Under the pieces are notes generated by a model, which was given only the letters and a program-made list of their open reading frames with translations, had not been told where the DNA came from and did not search any database. Positions 1 to 6,446 of a stretch of 11,218 nt of DNA are shown piece by piece. Made by a program: the position numbers and the translations under genes. Each line of letters opens with the position of its first letter. Within the stretch, counting starts at the first letter, position 1. Source of the DNA: an uncultured Actinomycetes bacterium (GTDB lineage Bacteria > Actinomycetota > Actinomycetes > Nanopelagicales > Nanopelagicaceae); contig CAIXVA010000050.1 of the NCBI GenBank assembly GCA_903922745.1, positions 1-11,218 of the forward strand. The letters run 5' to 3'.

Positions 1-1
1 A

Positions 2-619
2 AAAGAAGAGGCTTTAACGATTGCGAATTTAGTGTCAGATGTGTCTCGTCAAATCCAAAGTGGTAACACCTTGCATAAGATAGATGGGTCATGGAGTTTA
101 ACTAGCACGGATGTAGAAGGTTTTACGTATGCGCTCAAATTCAATAATCGAGATGCCAAAGGTAATGTTTTGATATTGGGCGCTGGCGCAACAGCTCGCG
201 CAGTGGTCGCAGCTTGTAAAGGAGTAAGTGACACGGTAACTGTCGTCAATCGAAACCCCGATCGAGTACAAGCGATAAGAGATGCGGCACCACATGTAGA
301 ATTGGATTTTATTTCCTGGGGCACAGATATCAACTTCAACGCATTTGATTTAGTAATAAATACAACTCCAGGGGAGACAGGTGCACGATTTGTGGAGCAA
401 ATCGGGTCAGTCGACACGACATTTTTCGAAGTACTTTACAATCCTTGGCCAACACAGTTATTGGCACATTGGCGACAATCAGGTGGCTTTGCAATTGATG
501 GCTTGGATCTTCTGATTCATCAAGCAATCTCACAGGTTGAAATCTTTGCTTCACGCACAATTGATCGAGATTTGCTGTCAAAGATGCTTCGCGCAGCAGG
601 CGAAAGGGTCCTTTCTTAA
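2..619 (+). CDS. aroE: Shikimate dehydrogenase, 5'-truncated by window edge
   Basis: This enzyme reduces 3-dehydroshikimate to shikimate with NADPH in the cytoplasm. The reading frame is open to the left edge, so only the last 205 codons are seen. The first visible codons read KEEAL, which matches the family block (T)xPxKEEA around the catalytic lysine (Lys65 in E. coli), so about 60-65 N-terminal residues are missing. The catalytic aspartate lies in the TD of STDVEGF (visible residue 37). The Rossmann loop GAGATARA is at visible residues 60-67, followed by NRNPDR, the usual NADP-phosphate-binding position. VINTTPG, LYNPWPT and GLDLLIHQA are the usual C-terminal blocks. A GTG at 32 is an internal codon, not the start. 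The Asn usual before TD is Ser here, a mild change. The stop at 617-619 is followed by a 45-bp gap before the next gene. Confidence 0.96.
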   Translation, partial: KEEALTIANLVSDVSRQIQSGNTLHKIDGSWSLTSTDVEGFTYALKFNNRDAKGNVLILGAGATARAVVAACKGVSDTVTVVNRNPDRVQAIRDAAPHVELDFISWGTDINFNAFDLVINTTPGETGARFVEQIGSVDTTFFEVLYNPWPTQLLAHWRQSGGFAIDGLDLLIHQAISQVEIFASRTIDRDLLSKMLRAAGERVLS

Positions 620-664
620 TCCACAGGTACCTTTTTCTTGCCTTGTGGGTTGTAACTTCATGAA

Positions 665-1054
665 GTGAATATTGCCCTTCTACTGCTCGCGATACCTATT
701 TGTGTTGCAGATTTGAACGCCTTGGTGATTCCCAATATTTACACCAAAATTCTTTTCAATTTAGCAGTTTTGCATTTTTCTCTATTTGGATTCGGTCAAT
801 TTCAGGAGGCTTTAATTTCTGTAGCAGTAGTAATGTGCCTTGCACTTCTTGGGACCGGAATGGGTGATATCAAATTGTTAGCTTTGATTCTGATGACGCA
901 CACCTATCCTGCTATCGAATTCATTGGAGTCATTCTTCTGTTCGCGGCGGTTCACATAGTGGTACTAATCGGAGTACATCGGAAGATCCCAGCGAAAATC
1001 CCCTTGGCTCCGAGCATTTTCATAGGGCTTGCAACATATTTGGCAACGAGATAG
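665..1054 (+). CDS. Short A24-family (GxGD) prepilin peptidase-like membrane protein
   Basis: This is a 129-residue, very hydrophobic protein with about four predicted membrane segments (roughly residues 3-15, 28-42, 48-64 and 82-102, perhaps another near 112-126). It carries both aspartates of the A24 aspartyl peptidase family. Asp16 lies in [12 protein letters not shown], equivalent to the family D...xIPN block, and Asp68 lies in GMGDIKLLA, the GxGDxKLL signature. Such enzymes cleave class III signal peptides of type IV or Tad/Flp pilins at the inner face of the membrane. It lacks the cytosolic Cys-rich and methylase domain of PilD-type enzymes and is short even for TadV/CpaA-type peptidases. 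The frame is closed by a stop at 653-655, so GTG 665 is the first available start; no clear Shine-Dalgarno precedes it. An A24 gene between aroE and aroC is, as far as I recall, a common actinobacterial arrangement. The substrate is unknown, with no pilin gene in view. Confidence 0.82.
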   Translation: MNIALLLLAIPICVADLNALVIPNIYTKILFNLAVLHFSLFGFGQFQEALISVAVVMCLALLGTGMGDIKLLALILMTHTYPAIEFIGVILLFAAVHIVVLIGVHRKIPAKIPLAPSIFIGLATYLATR

Positions 1055-1079
1055 CGCGGCTATCTGCAACAATACTCAC

Positions 1080-2261
1080 ATGCGTTGGTTAACAGCAGGT
1101 GAGTCTCATGGACAGGCGTTAAGTGCCATTGTTGAGGGAATCCCTGCCTCTGTTTCAATCACAACTGCTGACATAGATTTTCATTTACAACGTCGGCGCT
1201 TGGGTGTCGGTCGCGGAGCGCGTCAAAACTTTGAGGCTGACAAGGTAACTATTCTTGGGGGAGTTCGTCTTGGACTTACTCAAGGTGGACCAATAGCAAT
1301 TCAAGTTGGCAACTCTGAATGGCCAAAATGGGAAAAAGTGATGTCGGCCGATCCTGTTCCAGAGGAAGAGATTAAGGATCTAGGCCGAAATGCTCCATTA
1401 ACACGTCCGCGTCCTGGTCATGCTGATTTAGTGGGAATGCAAAAATATGATTTGGATGATGCTAGAGCGATTTTGGAACGCGCTAGTGCCCGTGAAACTG
1501 CGGCCCGTGTCGCATTGGGCGCAGTTGCGCGAAACTTTTTACAACAAACCGTTGGAATAACAATCCTTAGTCACGTTCTTTCGATTGGTTCTGTGCGTGT
1601 CGCTGATGATGCGCCTTTGCCCTTTGCTGGTGATATGACAGCTATTGACGCTGATCCAGTGCGATGCGCAGATAAAGACACGAGTGCGAAGATGATTACC
1701 GAAATTGAAAACGCCCATCGTGACGGCGATACATTGGGCGGGGTCGTGGAAGTTTTAGCTTTCAACATGCCTCCTGGACTTGGTTCTCATGTTCATTGGG
1801 ATCGACGCCTTGATGCAAAGCTAGCCGGAGCTGTCATGGGAATTCAGGCTATTAAGGGTGTTGAAATTGGAGATGGTTTCCGAACAGCAACTCGCCGTGG
1901 CTCTGTAGCTCATGATGAAATTGAAAAAGATTCAACTGGAAAGATTGTTCGTCGAACTGATCGCGCAGGCGGAACAGAGGGCGGAATGTCGAATGGTGAA
2001 ATTCTTCGGGTACGAGCAGCGATGAAACCCATTTCGACAGTCCCAAAGGCGCTAGATACGATCGATGTTGCAACAGGTGAACCGGCAAAGGCGATTAATC
2101 AAAGATCAGATGTGTGTGCGGTTCCGGCAGCAGGAGTTGTTGCTGAGGCAATGGTTGCGCTTGTTTTAGCTGAAGTTGTTCTCGAAAAATTCGGCGGAGA
2201 TTCAGTGACTGAAACTCGTCGCAATTTTGAGTCCTACATAGCCAATTTGAACTTCAAGTAA
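1080..2261 (+). CDS. aroC: Chorismate synthase
   Basis: The enzyme converts 5-enolpyruvylshikimate-3-phosphate to chorismate, needs reduced FMN, and ends the shikimate pathway. The 393-residue length fits the family. The start is ATG 1080, giving [12 protein letters not shown], the canonical N-terminus; a TTG at 1029 in the same frame would add 17 residues without family support and would lie inside the preceding gene. All three family signatures are present: GESHGQAL near the start, [16 protein letters not shown] in the middle, and [10 protein letters not shown] near the C-terminus. The substrate and FMN-contacting blocks [19 protein letters not shown] and [13 protein letters not shown] are intact. 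It lies 25 bp after the A24 gene with no strong ribosome binding site, and 11 bp before aroK, so it is probably co-transcribed with the aro genes. Confidence 0.97.
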   Translation: MRWLTAGESHGQALSAIVEGIPASVSITTADIDFHLQRRRLGVGRGARQNFEADKVTILGGVRLGLTQGGPIAIQVGNSEWPKWEKVMSADPVPEEEIKDLGRNAPLTRPRPGHADLVGMQKYDLDDARAILERASARETAARVALGAVARNFLQQTVGITILSHVLSIGSVRVADDAPLPFAGDMTAIDADPVRCADKDTSAKMITEIENAHRDGDTLGGVVEVLAFNMPPGLGSHVHWDRRLDAKLAGAVMGIQAIKGVEIGDGFRTATRRGSVAHDEIEKDSTGKIVRRTDRAGGTEGGMSNGEILRVRAAMKPISTVPKALDTIDVATGEPAKAINQRSDVCAVPAAGVVAEAMVALVLAEVVLEKFGGDSVTETRRNFESYIANLNFK

Positions 2262-2272
2262 CAGCCGACGCC

Positions 2273-2776
2273 ATGACACGCATTGTTTTAATTGGTGCAC
2301 CAGGAAGCGGTAAAAGCACAGTTGGCGTGGCTCTAGCGGCACATCTGCAGTGGCCATTTGTTGACACAGATGCATTGATTGAATTGAAAGAGTCCAAGAA
2401 GATTACAGATCTTTTTGTAGATAACGGTGAAGAGTATTTCCGGGCGGTTGAATTTGAAACTTTACAAGAGGTATTACAAGAAACTTCGGCAGTCATAAGT
2501 CTCGGCGGGGGAGCCCCGATTTCCGAAGGTGCACAAACATCTTTGCTTTCATCTGATTCAATAATCGTTTTCTTGGATGTTTCCTTGGCTACAGCGGCTC
2601 CGCGTGTTGGTTTTAATCGCGATCGTCCATTGCTTCTCGGTAATCCACGCGCACAATGGCAAGCGCTAAGCGATCAAAGAAGGCCGATTTACGAGAAACT
2701 AGCGACACAATCTATTAAAGTTGATGACATGGAAGTCGACGAGATCATTGCAATTATTGAATCGACTTTGTCATGA
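2273..2776 (+). CDS. aroK: Shikimate kinase
   Basis: Phosphorylates the 3-hydroxyl of shikimate with ATP in the cytoplasm. The protein is 167 residues, normal for the family. Walker A is GAPGSGKST (residues 8-16). The shikimate-binding DTD is at 31-33, Arg57 follows in YFRAVE, and the GGG of SLGGGAP is at 78-80. The lid arginine lies in NRDRPLL (about residue 118) and RRPIY (136-140) is the adenine-side block. The start is ATG 2273, 11 bp after aroC. The gene overlaps aroB by four bases (ATGA at 2773-2776), which suggests translational coupling. Nothing is missing from the active site. Confidence 0.96.
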   Translation: MTRIVLIGAPGSGKSTVGVALAAHLQWPFVDTDALIELKESKKITDLFVDNGEEYFRAVEFETLQEVLQETSAVISLGGGAPISEGAQTSLLSSDSIIVFLDVSLATAAPRVGFNRDRPLLLGNPRAQWQALSDQRRPIYEKLATQSIKVDDMEVDEIIAIIESTLS

Positions 2777-3828
2777 CGGTAATTTTGGTAAAGGCTGAGC
2801 GTACTTATCCAGTTACATTAACAAACTCTTGGACGCTCGAACTTCAAAGAAGTTTTGCAGACAGAACTCGTGTAGCTGTAATTGTGTCAGAGGGTTATTC
2901 ACCCGATTTATCTGAACTTAGAGATTCTGATTCGGAGCTTCACGTTTTTACAGTTCCGGATGGGGAGGATGGCAAGACCATCGCCACTCTTACTAAACTG
3001 TGGAATTGGCTTGGAGCAGCGGGCTTTACGCGTTCAGATTTGATTGTTGGTATTGGTGGGGGAGCCATCACTGACTTAGCCGGTTTTGCTGCTGCCAGTT
3101 GGTTGCGAGGAATCGATTGGGTCGCAGTTCCTACTTCATTGGCGGGGATGGTCGACGCTTCAGTAGGTGGCAAGACAGGGATTAATTCTGATTATGGAAA
3201 GAACTTAATTGGAGCATTCCATTCACCAGTCGGGGTTGTAATTGACACGAGTTTCTTACAATCGTTATCAGACCGAGATTTCGCTGCAGGGATGGCCGAA
3301 GTCATAAAGTGTGGATTTATTTCTGATCCCAAGATTCTTGATGTGGCGGCATCGCATTCCGTTGATTCGCTGCGAAATAGTCCCGATGTAATTACTGAAC
3401 TAATTCAGCGAGCAGTAAGTGTCAAGGCACAGGTTGTTGCCTCAGATTTTAAAGAGAACCTTGCCCGCGAGGTACTGAACTACGGTCACACTCTTGGTCA
3501 CGCAATCGAAATCCACGCAAAGTATCAATTACGTCATGGCGAAGCGGTGGCAATTGGCTTGGTTTACGCAGCCGAATTAGCTGCAGCTCGTGGTCTCATT
3601 TCAAGTACCGAACTTGATCTGCACAGATCGATCTTGTCTTCCTATGGATTACCAATCACTTTTGAACGACAAGCGTGGCCGAAACTTCTACCATTATTGG
3701 CGTTAGATAAGAAAGCGCGCGGCAATACCGTTCGCTTCGTTGCCTTGAATGGAATTGGAAAAACAGTTCGACTTGAAGATTTAACCTCCGCCGAACTAGA
3801 TGCTGCTTATGAGAGAATTAGTTCATGA
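2773..3828 (+). CDS. aroB: 3-dehydroquinate synthase
   Basis: Converts DAHP to 3-dehydroquinate using NAD+ and a divalent metal; first committed ring-forming step of the shikimate pathway. The 351-residue length is normal. The N-terminal NAD-binding domain shows DGEDGKT (63-69), the glycine loop GIGGGAITDLAGF (93-105) and the block PTSLAGMVDASVGGKTGIN (120-138). The expected metal ligands are Glu176 in GMAEVIK, His239 in NYGHTLGHA and His255 in RHGEAVAIG. KNLIGAFHSP (143-152) is the substrate-binding stretch. The start ATG 2773 overlaps the aroK stop and the stop overlaps the aroQ start, both as ATGA. This is the usual actinobacterial aroK-aroB-aroQ order. Confidence 0.97.
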   Translation: MTVILVKAERTYPVTLTNSWTLELQRSFADRTRVAVIVSEGYSPDLSELRDSDSELHVFTVPDGEDGKTIATLTKLWNWLGAAGFTRSDLIVGIGGGAITDLAGFAAASWLRGIDWVAVPTSLAGMVDASVGGKTGINSDYGKNLIGAFHSPVGVVIDTSFLQSLSDRDFAAGMAEVIKCGFISDPKILDVAASHSVDSLRNSPDVITELIQRAVSVKAQVVASDFKENLAREVLNYGHTLGHAIEIHAKYQLRHGEAVAIGLVYAAELAAARGLISSTELDLHRSILSSYGLPITFERQAWPKLLPLLALDKKARGNTVRFVALNGIGKTVRLEDLTSAELDAAYERISS

Positions 3829-4259
3829 AACTTCTTGTCGTAAATGGACCCAACCTGTCGCGATTAGATATTCGTGACTCATCAATTTATGGGGATCTCA
3901 ACTACGCAGAATTGAAATCTATGATTGAAATCGCGGCGGGTAAGCATGGCTTCGAGGCTGACGTACGACAGAGCGATGATGAGGCAACGATCATTGGGTG
4001 GTTGCACGAAGCCGCAGATATGAACACACCAGTAATAATTAATCCGGCCGCATTTACTCATTACTCGTATGCGATACGCGATGCCGCCGAGTTAGTGAAG
4101 TCACCTTTAATTGAAGTGCATCTGTCGAATCCTTTATCACGCGAAGAATTTCGACATACATCGGTAATTTCAGGGGTAGCCAATGGAACTATCGGTGGTT
4201 TTGGCCCAAATTCCTATGTTTTGGCCATCATTGCAATGCAAAATCTCGTAACCAAGTAA
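3825..4259 (+). CDS. aroQ: 3-dehydroquinate dehydratase, type II
   Basis: Dehydrates 3-dehydroquinate to 3-dehydroshikimate; the type II enzyme is normally a dodecamer. At 144 residues it matches the family. Placed against the M. tuberculosis enzyme with a constant offset of two, all functional residues appear: Arg17, Tyr22, Asn73, His79, Glu97, His99 and Arg110, in NGPNL, INPAAFTHYSYAIRDA, EVHLSN and REEFRHTS. The N-terminal active-site loop is unusual: where the family usually has NLxLLGxREPxxYG, this protein reads NLSRLDIRDSSIYG, losing the glycine and the proline. The QSNxEG block is QSDDEA here. The start ATG 3825 overlaps aroB by four bases. It is the last aro gene before an 85-bp gap. 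Confidence 0.93.
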   Translation: MKLLVVNGPNLSRLDIRDSSIYGDLNYAELKSMIEIAAGKHGFEADVRQSDDEATIIGWLHEAADMNTPVIINPAAFTHYSYAIRDAAELVKSPLIEVHLSNPLSREEFRHTSVISGVANGTIGGFGPNSYVLAIIAMQNLVTK

Positions 4260-4344
4260 CAAAGCACCCCTTTGGAGCGGGTATCCTTATCCCTTCAATT
4301 ACTTTTTAAATTAACCAAATAGATAAAGAGCGGGTGGATTAGCT
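4260..4344 (+). promoter_or_regulatory. aroQ-efp spacer, probable efp promoter region (elements not resolved)
   Basis: This 85-bp gap is one of the largest in an otherwise nearly gapless plus-strand run, and its right half is AT-rich (ACTTTTTAAATTAACC near 4301-4316), as expected for a promoter. Candidate -10-like hexamers (TATCCT at 4282-4287, TTAAAT at 4306-4311) lack a good -35 at normal spacing, so no single promoter is called. The left half has only short imperfect pairings (for example ACCC 4266-4269 with GGGT 4279-4282), too weak for a terminator. A GGTGGA sequence at 4333-4338, seven bases before the GTG start, probably serves as the efp ribosome binding site. Confidence 0.35.
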
Positions 4345-4905
4345 GTGGCATCAACAAATGATTTAAAAAATGGAATGACACTTGATATCGAAGGTCAACT
4401 GTGGACAGTTGTTGAATTCCAACATGTAAAGCCAGGTAAAGGTCCAGCATTCGTTCGCACCAAGCTCAAATCTGTTCTAAGCGGCAAGGTCGTTGATCGC
4501 ACCTACAACGCTGGAGTCAAGATTGATATTGCTATCCTCGAAAAGCGCGAAATGCAGTACCTGTACAAAGAGGGCGATGATTTCGTGTTCATGGATACAA
4601 AGACGTACGACCAGATGACAATTAGCGCTGCAACTGTTGGCGATGCCGCTAATTACATGTTGGAGAACACTGAAGCGATTGTTGCTGTCAATGAAGGCAA
4701 TCCTTTGTACATTGAACTTGCAGCATCGGTTCCGCTTAAAATCACATACACAGAGCCAGGAATCCAAGGAGATCGCTCTTCTGGTGGAACCAAGCCAGCT
4801 ACCGTTGAAACTGGCATCGAAATTCAAGTTCCACTGTTCATCAAGCAAGATGAAGTTGTTTTGGTTGACACACGCGATGGGTCATACCAAGGTCGCGCTA
4901 ACTAG
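4345..4905 (+). CDS. efp: Translation elongation factor P
   Basis: EF-P enters the ribosomal E site and stimulates peptide-bond formation at polyproline stretches. The 186-residue length and three-beta-barrel layout fit the family. The N-terminal KOW-like domain has the loop [12 protein letters not shown] with the tip lysine at residue 32. The C-terminal OB domain ends with [16 protein letters not shown] and [11 protein letters not shown], the family signature. The PGKGP tip, with a proline on each side of the Gly-Lys-Gly core, is the actinobacterial type, which as I recall works without lysine modification; no epmA/epmB-like gene is seen here. The start is GTG 4345, supported by the family N-terminus and a GGTGGA ribosome binding site. 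It shares one base with nusB (TAGTG), so the two are probably one transcription unit. Confidence 0.97.
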   Translation: MASTNDLKNGMTLDIEGQLWTVVEFQHVKPGKGPAFVRTKLKSVLSGKVVDRTYNAGVKIDIAILEKREMQYLYKEGDDFVFMDTKTYDQMTISAATVGDAANYMLENTEAIVAVNEGNPLYIELAASVPLKITYTEPGIQGDRSSGGTKPATVETGIEIQVPLFIKQDEVVLVDTRDGSYQGRAN

Positions 4906-5327
4906 TGTCTGCTCGAAGTAAGGCTCGTAAGCAAGCTTTGGATTTGCTCTACGAAACAGATATTCGGGGAACTGATTTAGTAGCAACTTTGCTAGAACGC
5001 GATGTCCCGGCAGATGGACCTGATGCACGTCCAATTCGTGAATACACTCGGGAATTGGTGAATGGCGTTTCAGATAATCGTCGCAAGATTGATGAATTAA
5101 TTACAACCTATGCACAGGGTTGGGATATGGATCGCTTGCCAGCCGTTGATCGAAACATCTTGCGCCTTGGTATTTACGAAATTCTATGGTCAACCGCGGT
5201 GCCTACTAGCGTTGCAATTGATGAGGCATTGGATTTGGCGAAAGAACTTTCAAGTGATGATTCCTCAAAATACATTCACGGTGTACTTGGGCGTATCGCG
5301 AGTATCAAAGACACTACTTCGATCTAG
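4905..5327 (+). CDS. nusB: Transcription antitermination / rRNA processing factor NusB
   Basis: NusB binds boxA RNA with ribosomal protein S10 and takes part in antitermination on rRNA operons. The 140-residue all-alpha protein has the standard blocks: ARKQALDLLYETD near the N-terminus, YTRELVNGV in the middle, DRNILRLGIYEIL, AIDEALDLAKELS and the C-terminal KYIHGVLGRIA. The start is GTG 4905, sharing one base with the efp stop; no strong Shine-Dalgarno is present, so translation is probably coupled to efp. An efp-nusB pairing is typical of Actinobacteria. Its last 14 bp overlap the 3' end of the convergent BldD-like gene, and no terminator hairpin separates the two. Confidence 0.96.
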   Translation: MSARSKARKQALDLLYETDIRGTDLVATLLERDVPADGPDARPIREYTRELVNGVSDNRRKIDELITTYAQGWDMDRLPAVDRNILRLGIYEILWSTAVPTSVAIDEALDLAKELSSDDSSKYIHGVLGRIASIKDTTSI

Positions 5328-5787
5328 GAAATTTGTAGTCTGCAATAACCACTTTGATTTCATCGGTTGTTAAGCCAGTAAATATGTGAAAGTTATTGAT
5401 GTCCTGGGCGCGAAGTGAAATTACCTCACCGTTCCAATCTCCACGCATGCGCGCAATATTTCTAAGAACTTCGGTAATTTTTTGAGCCACAGGGTCAGAA
5501 GTTGTGAGAATCTTGCGTACATCAATACTGATTCTTTCTTCTGGCATAAAGTTTTGCGGAGGTTCGAAAAGCTCAGAAATTGGCACCTGATATAAGTTTG
5601 CGATCAGGATCAATTTATTGGCACTGACTGATCGGTCTCCTCGTTCATAAGAGCCAAGTGCGATTGCGGAAATTTGACCCTTAGAAAGTCTTGCGACCTG
5701 GCTCAGAGTCAGGTGGCGTGATTCCCTAAGAAGGCGCAGCCGTATGGTGAGGGTTTCTATTTGTGTCTGAGCGTGAATGGTTTCCAT
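5314..5787 (-). CDS. bldD: BldD-family transcriptional regulator (Xre-type HTH, c-di-GMP motif)
   Basis: A 157-residue protein with an N-terminal Xre/Cro helix-turn-helix (about residues 16-75) and a small C-terminal domain. The HTH contains TLSQVARLS and the BldD hallmark GSYERGDRSVS (45-55). The C-terminal domain carries RGD (115-117), eight residues, then RAQD (126-129). This matches the RxGD-x8-RxxD signature with which Streptomyces BldD binds tetrameric c-di-GMP, at nearly the same positions (114-128 there). BldD dimers bridged by c-di-GMP repress developmental genes in Streptomyces; the targets here are unknown. I chose ATG 5787 because its N-terminus matches BldD in length. A GTG at 5835 would add 16 residues without family support. 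The location between nusB and pyrR matches my memory of Streptomyces. Family assignment is strong; orthology is likely but inferred. Confidence 0.88.
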   Translation of the reverse strand: METIHAQTQIETLTIRLRLLRESRHLTLSQVARLSKGQISAIALGSYERGDRSVSANKLILIANLYQVPISELFEPPQNFMPEERISIDVRKILTTSDPVAQKITEVLRNIARMRGDWNGEVISLRAQDINNFHIFTGLTTDEIKVVIADYKFPRSK

Positions 5788-5794
5788 GTCTCCG

Positions 5795-5800
5795 ACGATA
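5795..5800 (-). promoter_or_regulatory. Possible -10 element giving a leaderless bldD transcript
   Basis: On the minus strand TATCGT (pattern TAnnnT) lies seven bases upstream of the chosen ATG at 5787. Transcription would then begin at or next to the start codon, giving a leaderless mRNA, which is common in Actinobacteria. The GGAG just before the ATG is only two bases away, too close for normal Shine-Dalgarno use, which fits this idea. No good -35 is present at the right distance, so this remains tentative. Confidence 0.3.
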
Positions 5801-5830
5801 TTGGTTGTACGACACCTGAAGATTGCGATA

Positions 5831-5860
5831 TCCACAGGTACTGCTTGTCGGTGCTAGTAT
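5831..5860 (+). promoter_or_regulatory. Putative promoter of the pyr operon
   Basis: An extended -10 reads TGCTAGTAT (5852-5860), that is TGn followed by TAGTAT (4 of 6 to TATAAT). TCCACA at 5831-5836 is 4 of 6 to TTGACA with an 18-bp spacer. Transcription would start near 5866-5868, a few bases before the PyrR-type hairpin, giving a leader of about 45 nt. Position and spacing are consistent, but this is read by eye. An imperfect inverted repeat (TACTGC 5839-5844 / GCTAGTA 5853-5859) lies between and over these elements. Confidence 0.5.
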
Positions 5861-5870
5861 CTGCCCTGCA

Positions 5871-5905
5871 TCCTTTAACGACCCATCCTGAGAGGTGGGA
5901 AAGGA
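5871..5905 (+). promoter_or_regulatory. PyrR-binding leader hairpin that sequesters the pyrR Shine-Dalgarno
   Basis: The leader folds into a two-tier hairpin. The lower stem pairs TCCTTT (5871-5876) with AAAGGA (5900-5905), six perfect pairs. The 5' side has an unpaired AACGA (5877-5881). The upper stem pairs CCCA (5882-5885) with TGGG (5896-5899), and the apex is TCCTGAGAGG (5886-5895). The apex matches the known PyrR binding-loop consensus ARUCCNGNGAGGYU at every core position; the two outer positions A and U are C and G here, a pair-preserving change. The Shine-Dalgarno AAGGAG (5901-5906) of pyrR lies mostly in the 3' strand of the lower stem. PyrR-UMP binding should therefore stabilise the hairpin and block translation, the mode described for mycobacterial pyr operons. 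No attenuator terminator follows. Confidence 0.85.
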
Positions 5906-5912
5906 GATTTAC

Positions 5913-6446
5913 ATGAGCGTAGCCCTGTCCGCACAAGACATTACACGTGCGTTGACCCGTATTTCCCACGAGATCCTTGAGAAGAATCAAGGTTCAACAA
6001 ACATTGTTTTATTGGGCATTCCCACTAGAGGTGCTCACATTGCTACACGCATCAGCTCGATTATTGCCTCGATAGAAGGTACCGAAGTACCAACGGGCAC
6101 TTTGGACATCACCTTATTTAGAGATGATCTGCGAATGCGTCCACCGAGAGCAATCATGCCGACCAAGATTCCCACATCGGGGATCGAAGGCAAGGATGTG
6201 ATTCTAGTCGATGACGTTTTATTTTCGGGACGGACAATCAGAGCTGCACTTGATGCGCTCGGTGAAATTGGTCGTCCACGTACCGTGCAACTAGCAGCGT
6301 TAGTTGATCGCGGTCACCGCGAACTTCCGATTAAGGCTGATTTCATTGGTAAGAATTTGCCTACTTCAAAGAATCAATCCGTCAAAGTTTTTCTTAGTGA
6401 GATCGATGGACGAGATGAAGTAACAATTGAAGAGGAGGCAGAGTAA
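5913..6446 (+). CDS. pyrR: Bifunctional pyr operon regulator / uracil phosphoribosyltransferase
   Basis: PyrR binds pyr leader RNA when charged with UMP or UTP and lowers pyrimidine gene expression; it also has uracil phosphoribosyltransferase activity. The 177-residue protein is close to the B. subtilis length. It shows GIPTRG (35-40), [10 protein letters not shown] (64-73), the PRPP-binding loop [18 protein letters not shown] (96-113) and the PyrR-specific [18 protein letters not shown] (130-147). The start ATG 5913 sits six bases after AAGGAG. A GTG at 5895 in frame is inside the leader hairpin and is rejected. It heads the pyr operon; its stop shares one base with the pyrB start (TAATG). 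Autoregulation by the adjacent hairpin is predicted. Confidence 0.97.
   Translation: MSVALSAQDITRALTRISHEILEKNQGSTNIVLLGIPTRGAHIATRISSIIASIEGTEVPTGTLDITLFRDDLRMRPPRAIMPTKIPTSGIEGKDVILVDDVLFSGRTIRAALDALGEIGRPRTVQLAALVDRGHRELPIKADFIGKNLPTSKNQSVKVFLSEIDGRDEVTIEEEAE

Noticed and set aside
621..648. Possible hairpin CCACAGG / CCTTGTGG after aroE.
   Set aside because: The stem needs a bulge or a G-T pair and has a 13-14 base loop; the T-run lies in the loop, not after the stem, so it is not a terminator.
656..665. Ten-base perfect palindrome CTTCATGAAG just at the GTG start of the A24 peptidase gene.
   Set aside because: Short palindromes of this size arise often by chance and no second copy or known operator was recognised.
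1029..1079. N-terminal extension of AroC from TTG 1029.
   Set aside because: The added 17 residues match nothing in the family and overlap the upstream gene; ATG 1080 gives the canonical [11 protein letters not shown] start.
4264..4293. Possible terminator between aroQ and efp.
   Set aside because: Only 4-bp or mismatched stems can be drawn and no T-run follows directly.
4637..4921. Plus-strand frame overlapping the 3' half of efp and the start of nusB.
   Set aside because: It is out of frame with two clearly conserved genes, and its product shows no recognisable features.
619..5841. The 12-mer ATCCACAGGTAC occurs at 619-630 and again at 5830-5841, both in intergenic spacers; each copy also resembles a DnaA box (8 of 9 to TTATCCACA).
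   Set aside because: Several 12-base matches are expected by chance in a window of this size, the surrounding bases differ, and single near-matches to a DnaA box carry no weight.
5895..5912. Alternative PyrR start at GTG 5895.
   Set aside because: It lies inside the leader hairpin and lacks its own ribosome binding site, while ATG 5913 has AAGGAG at ideal spacing.
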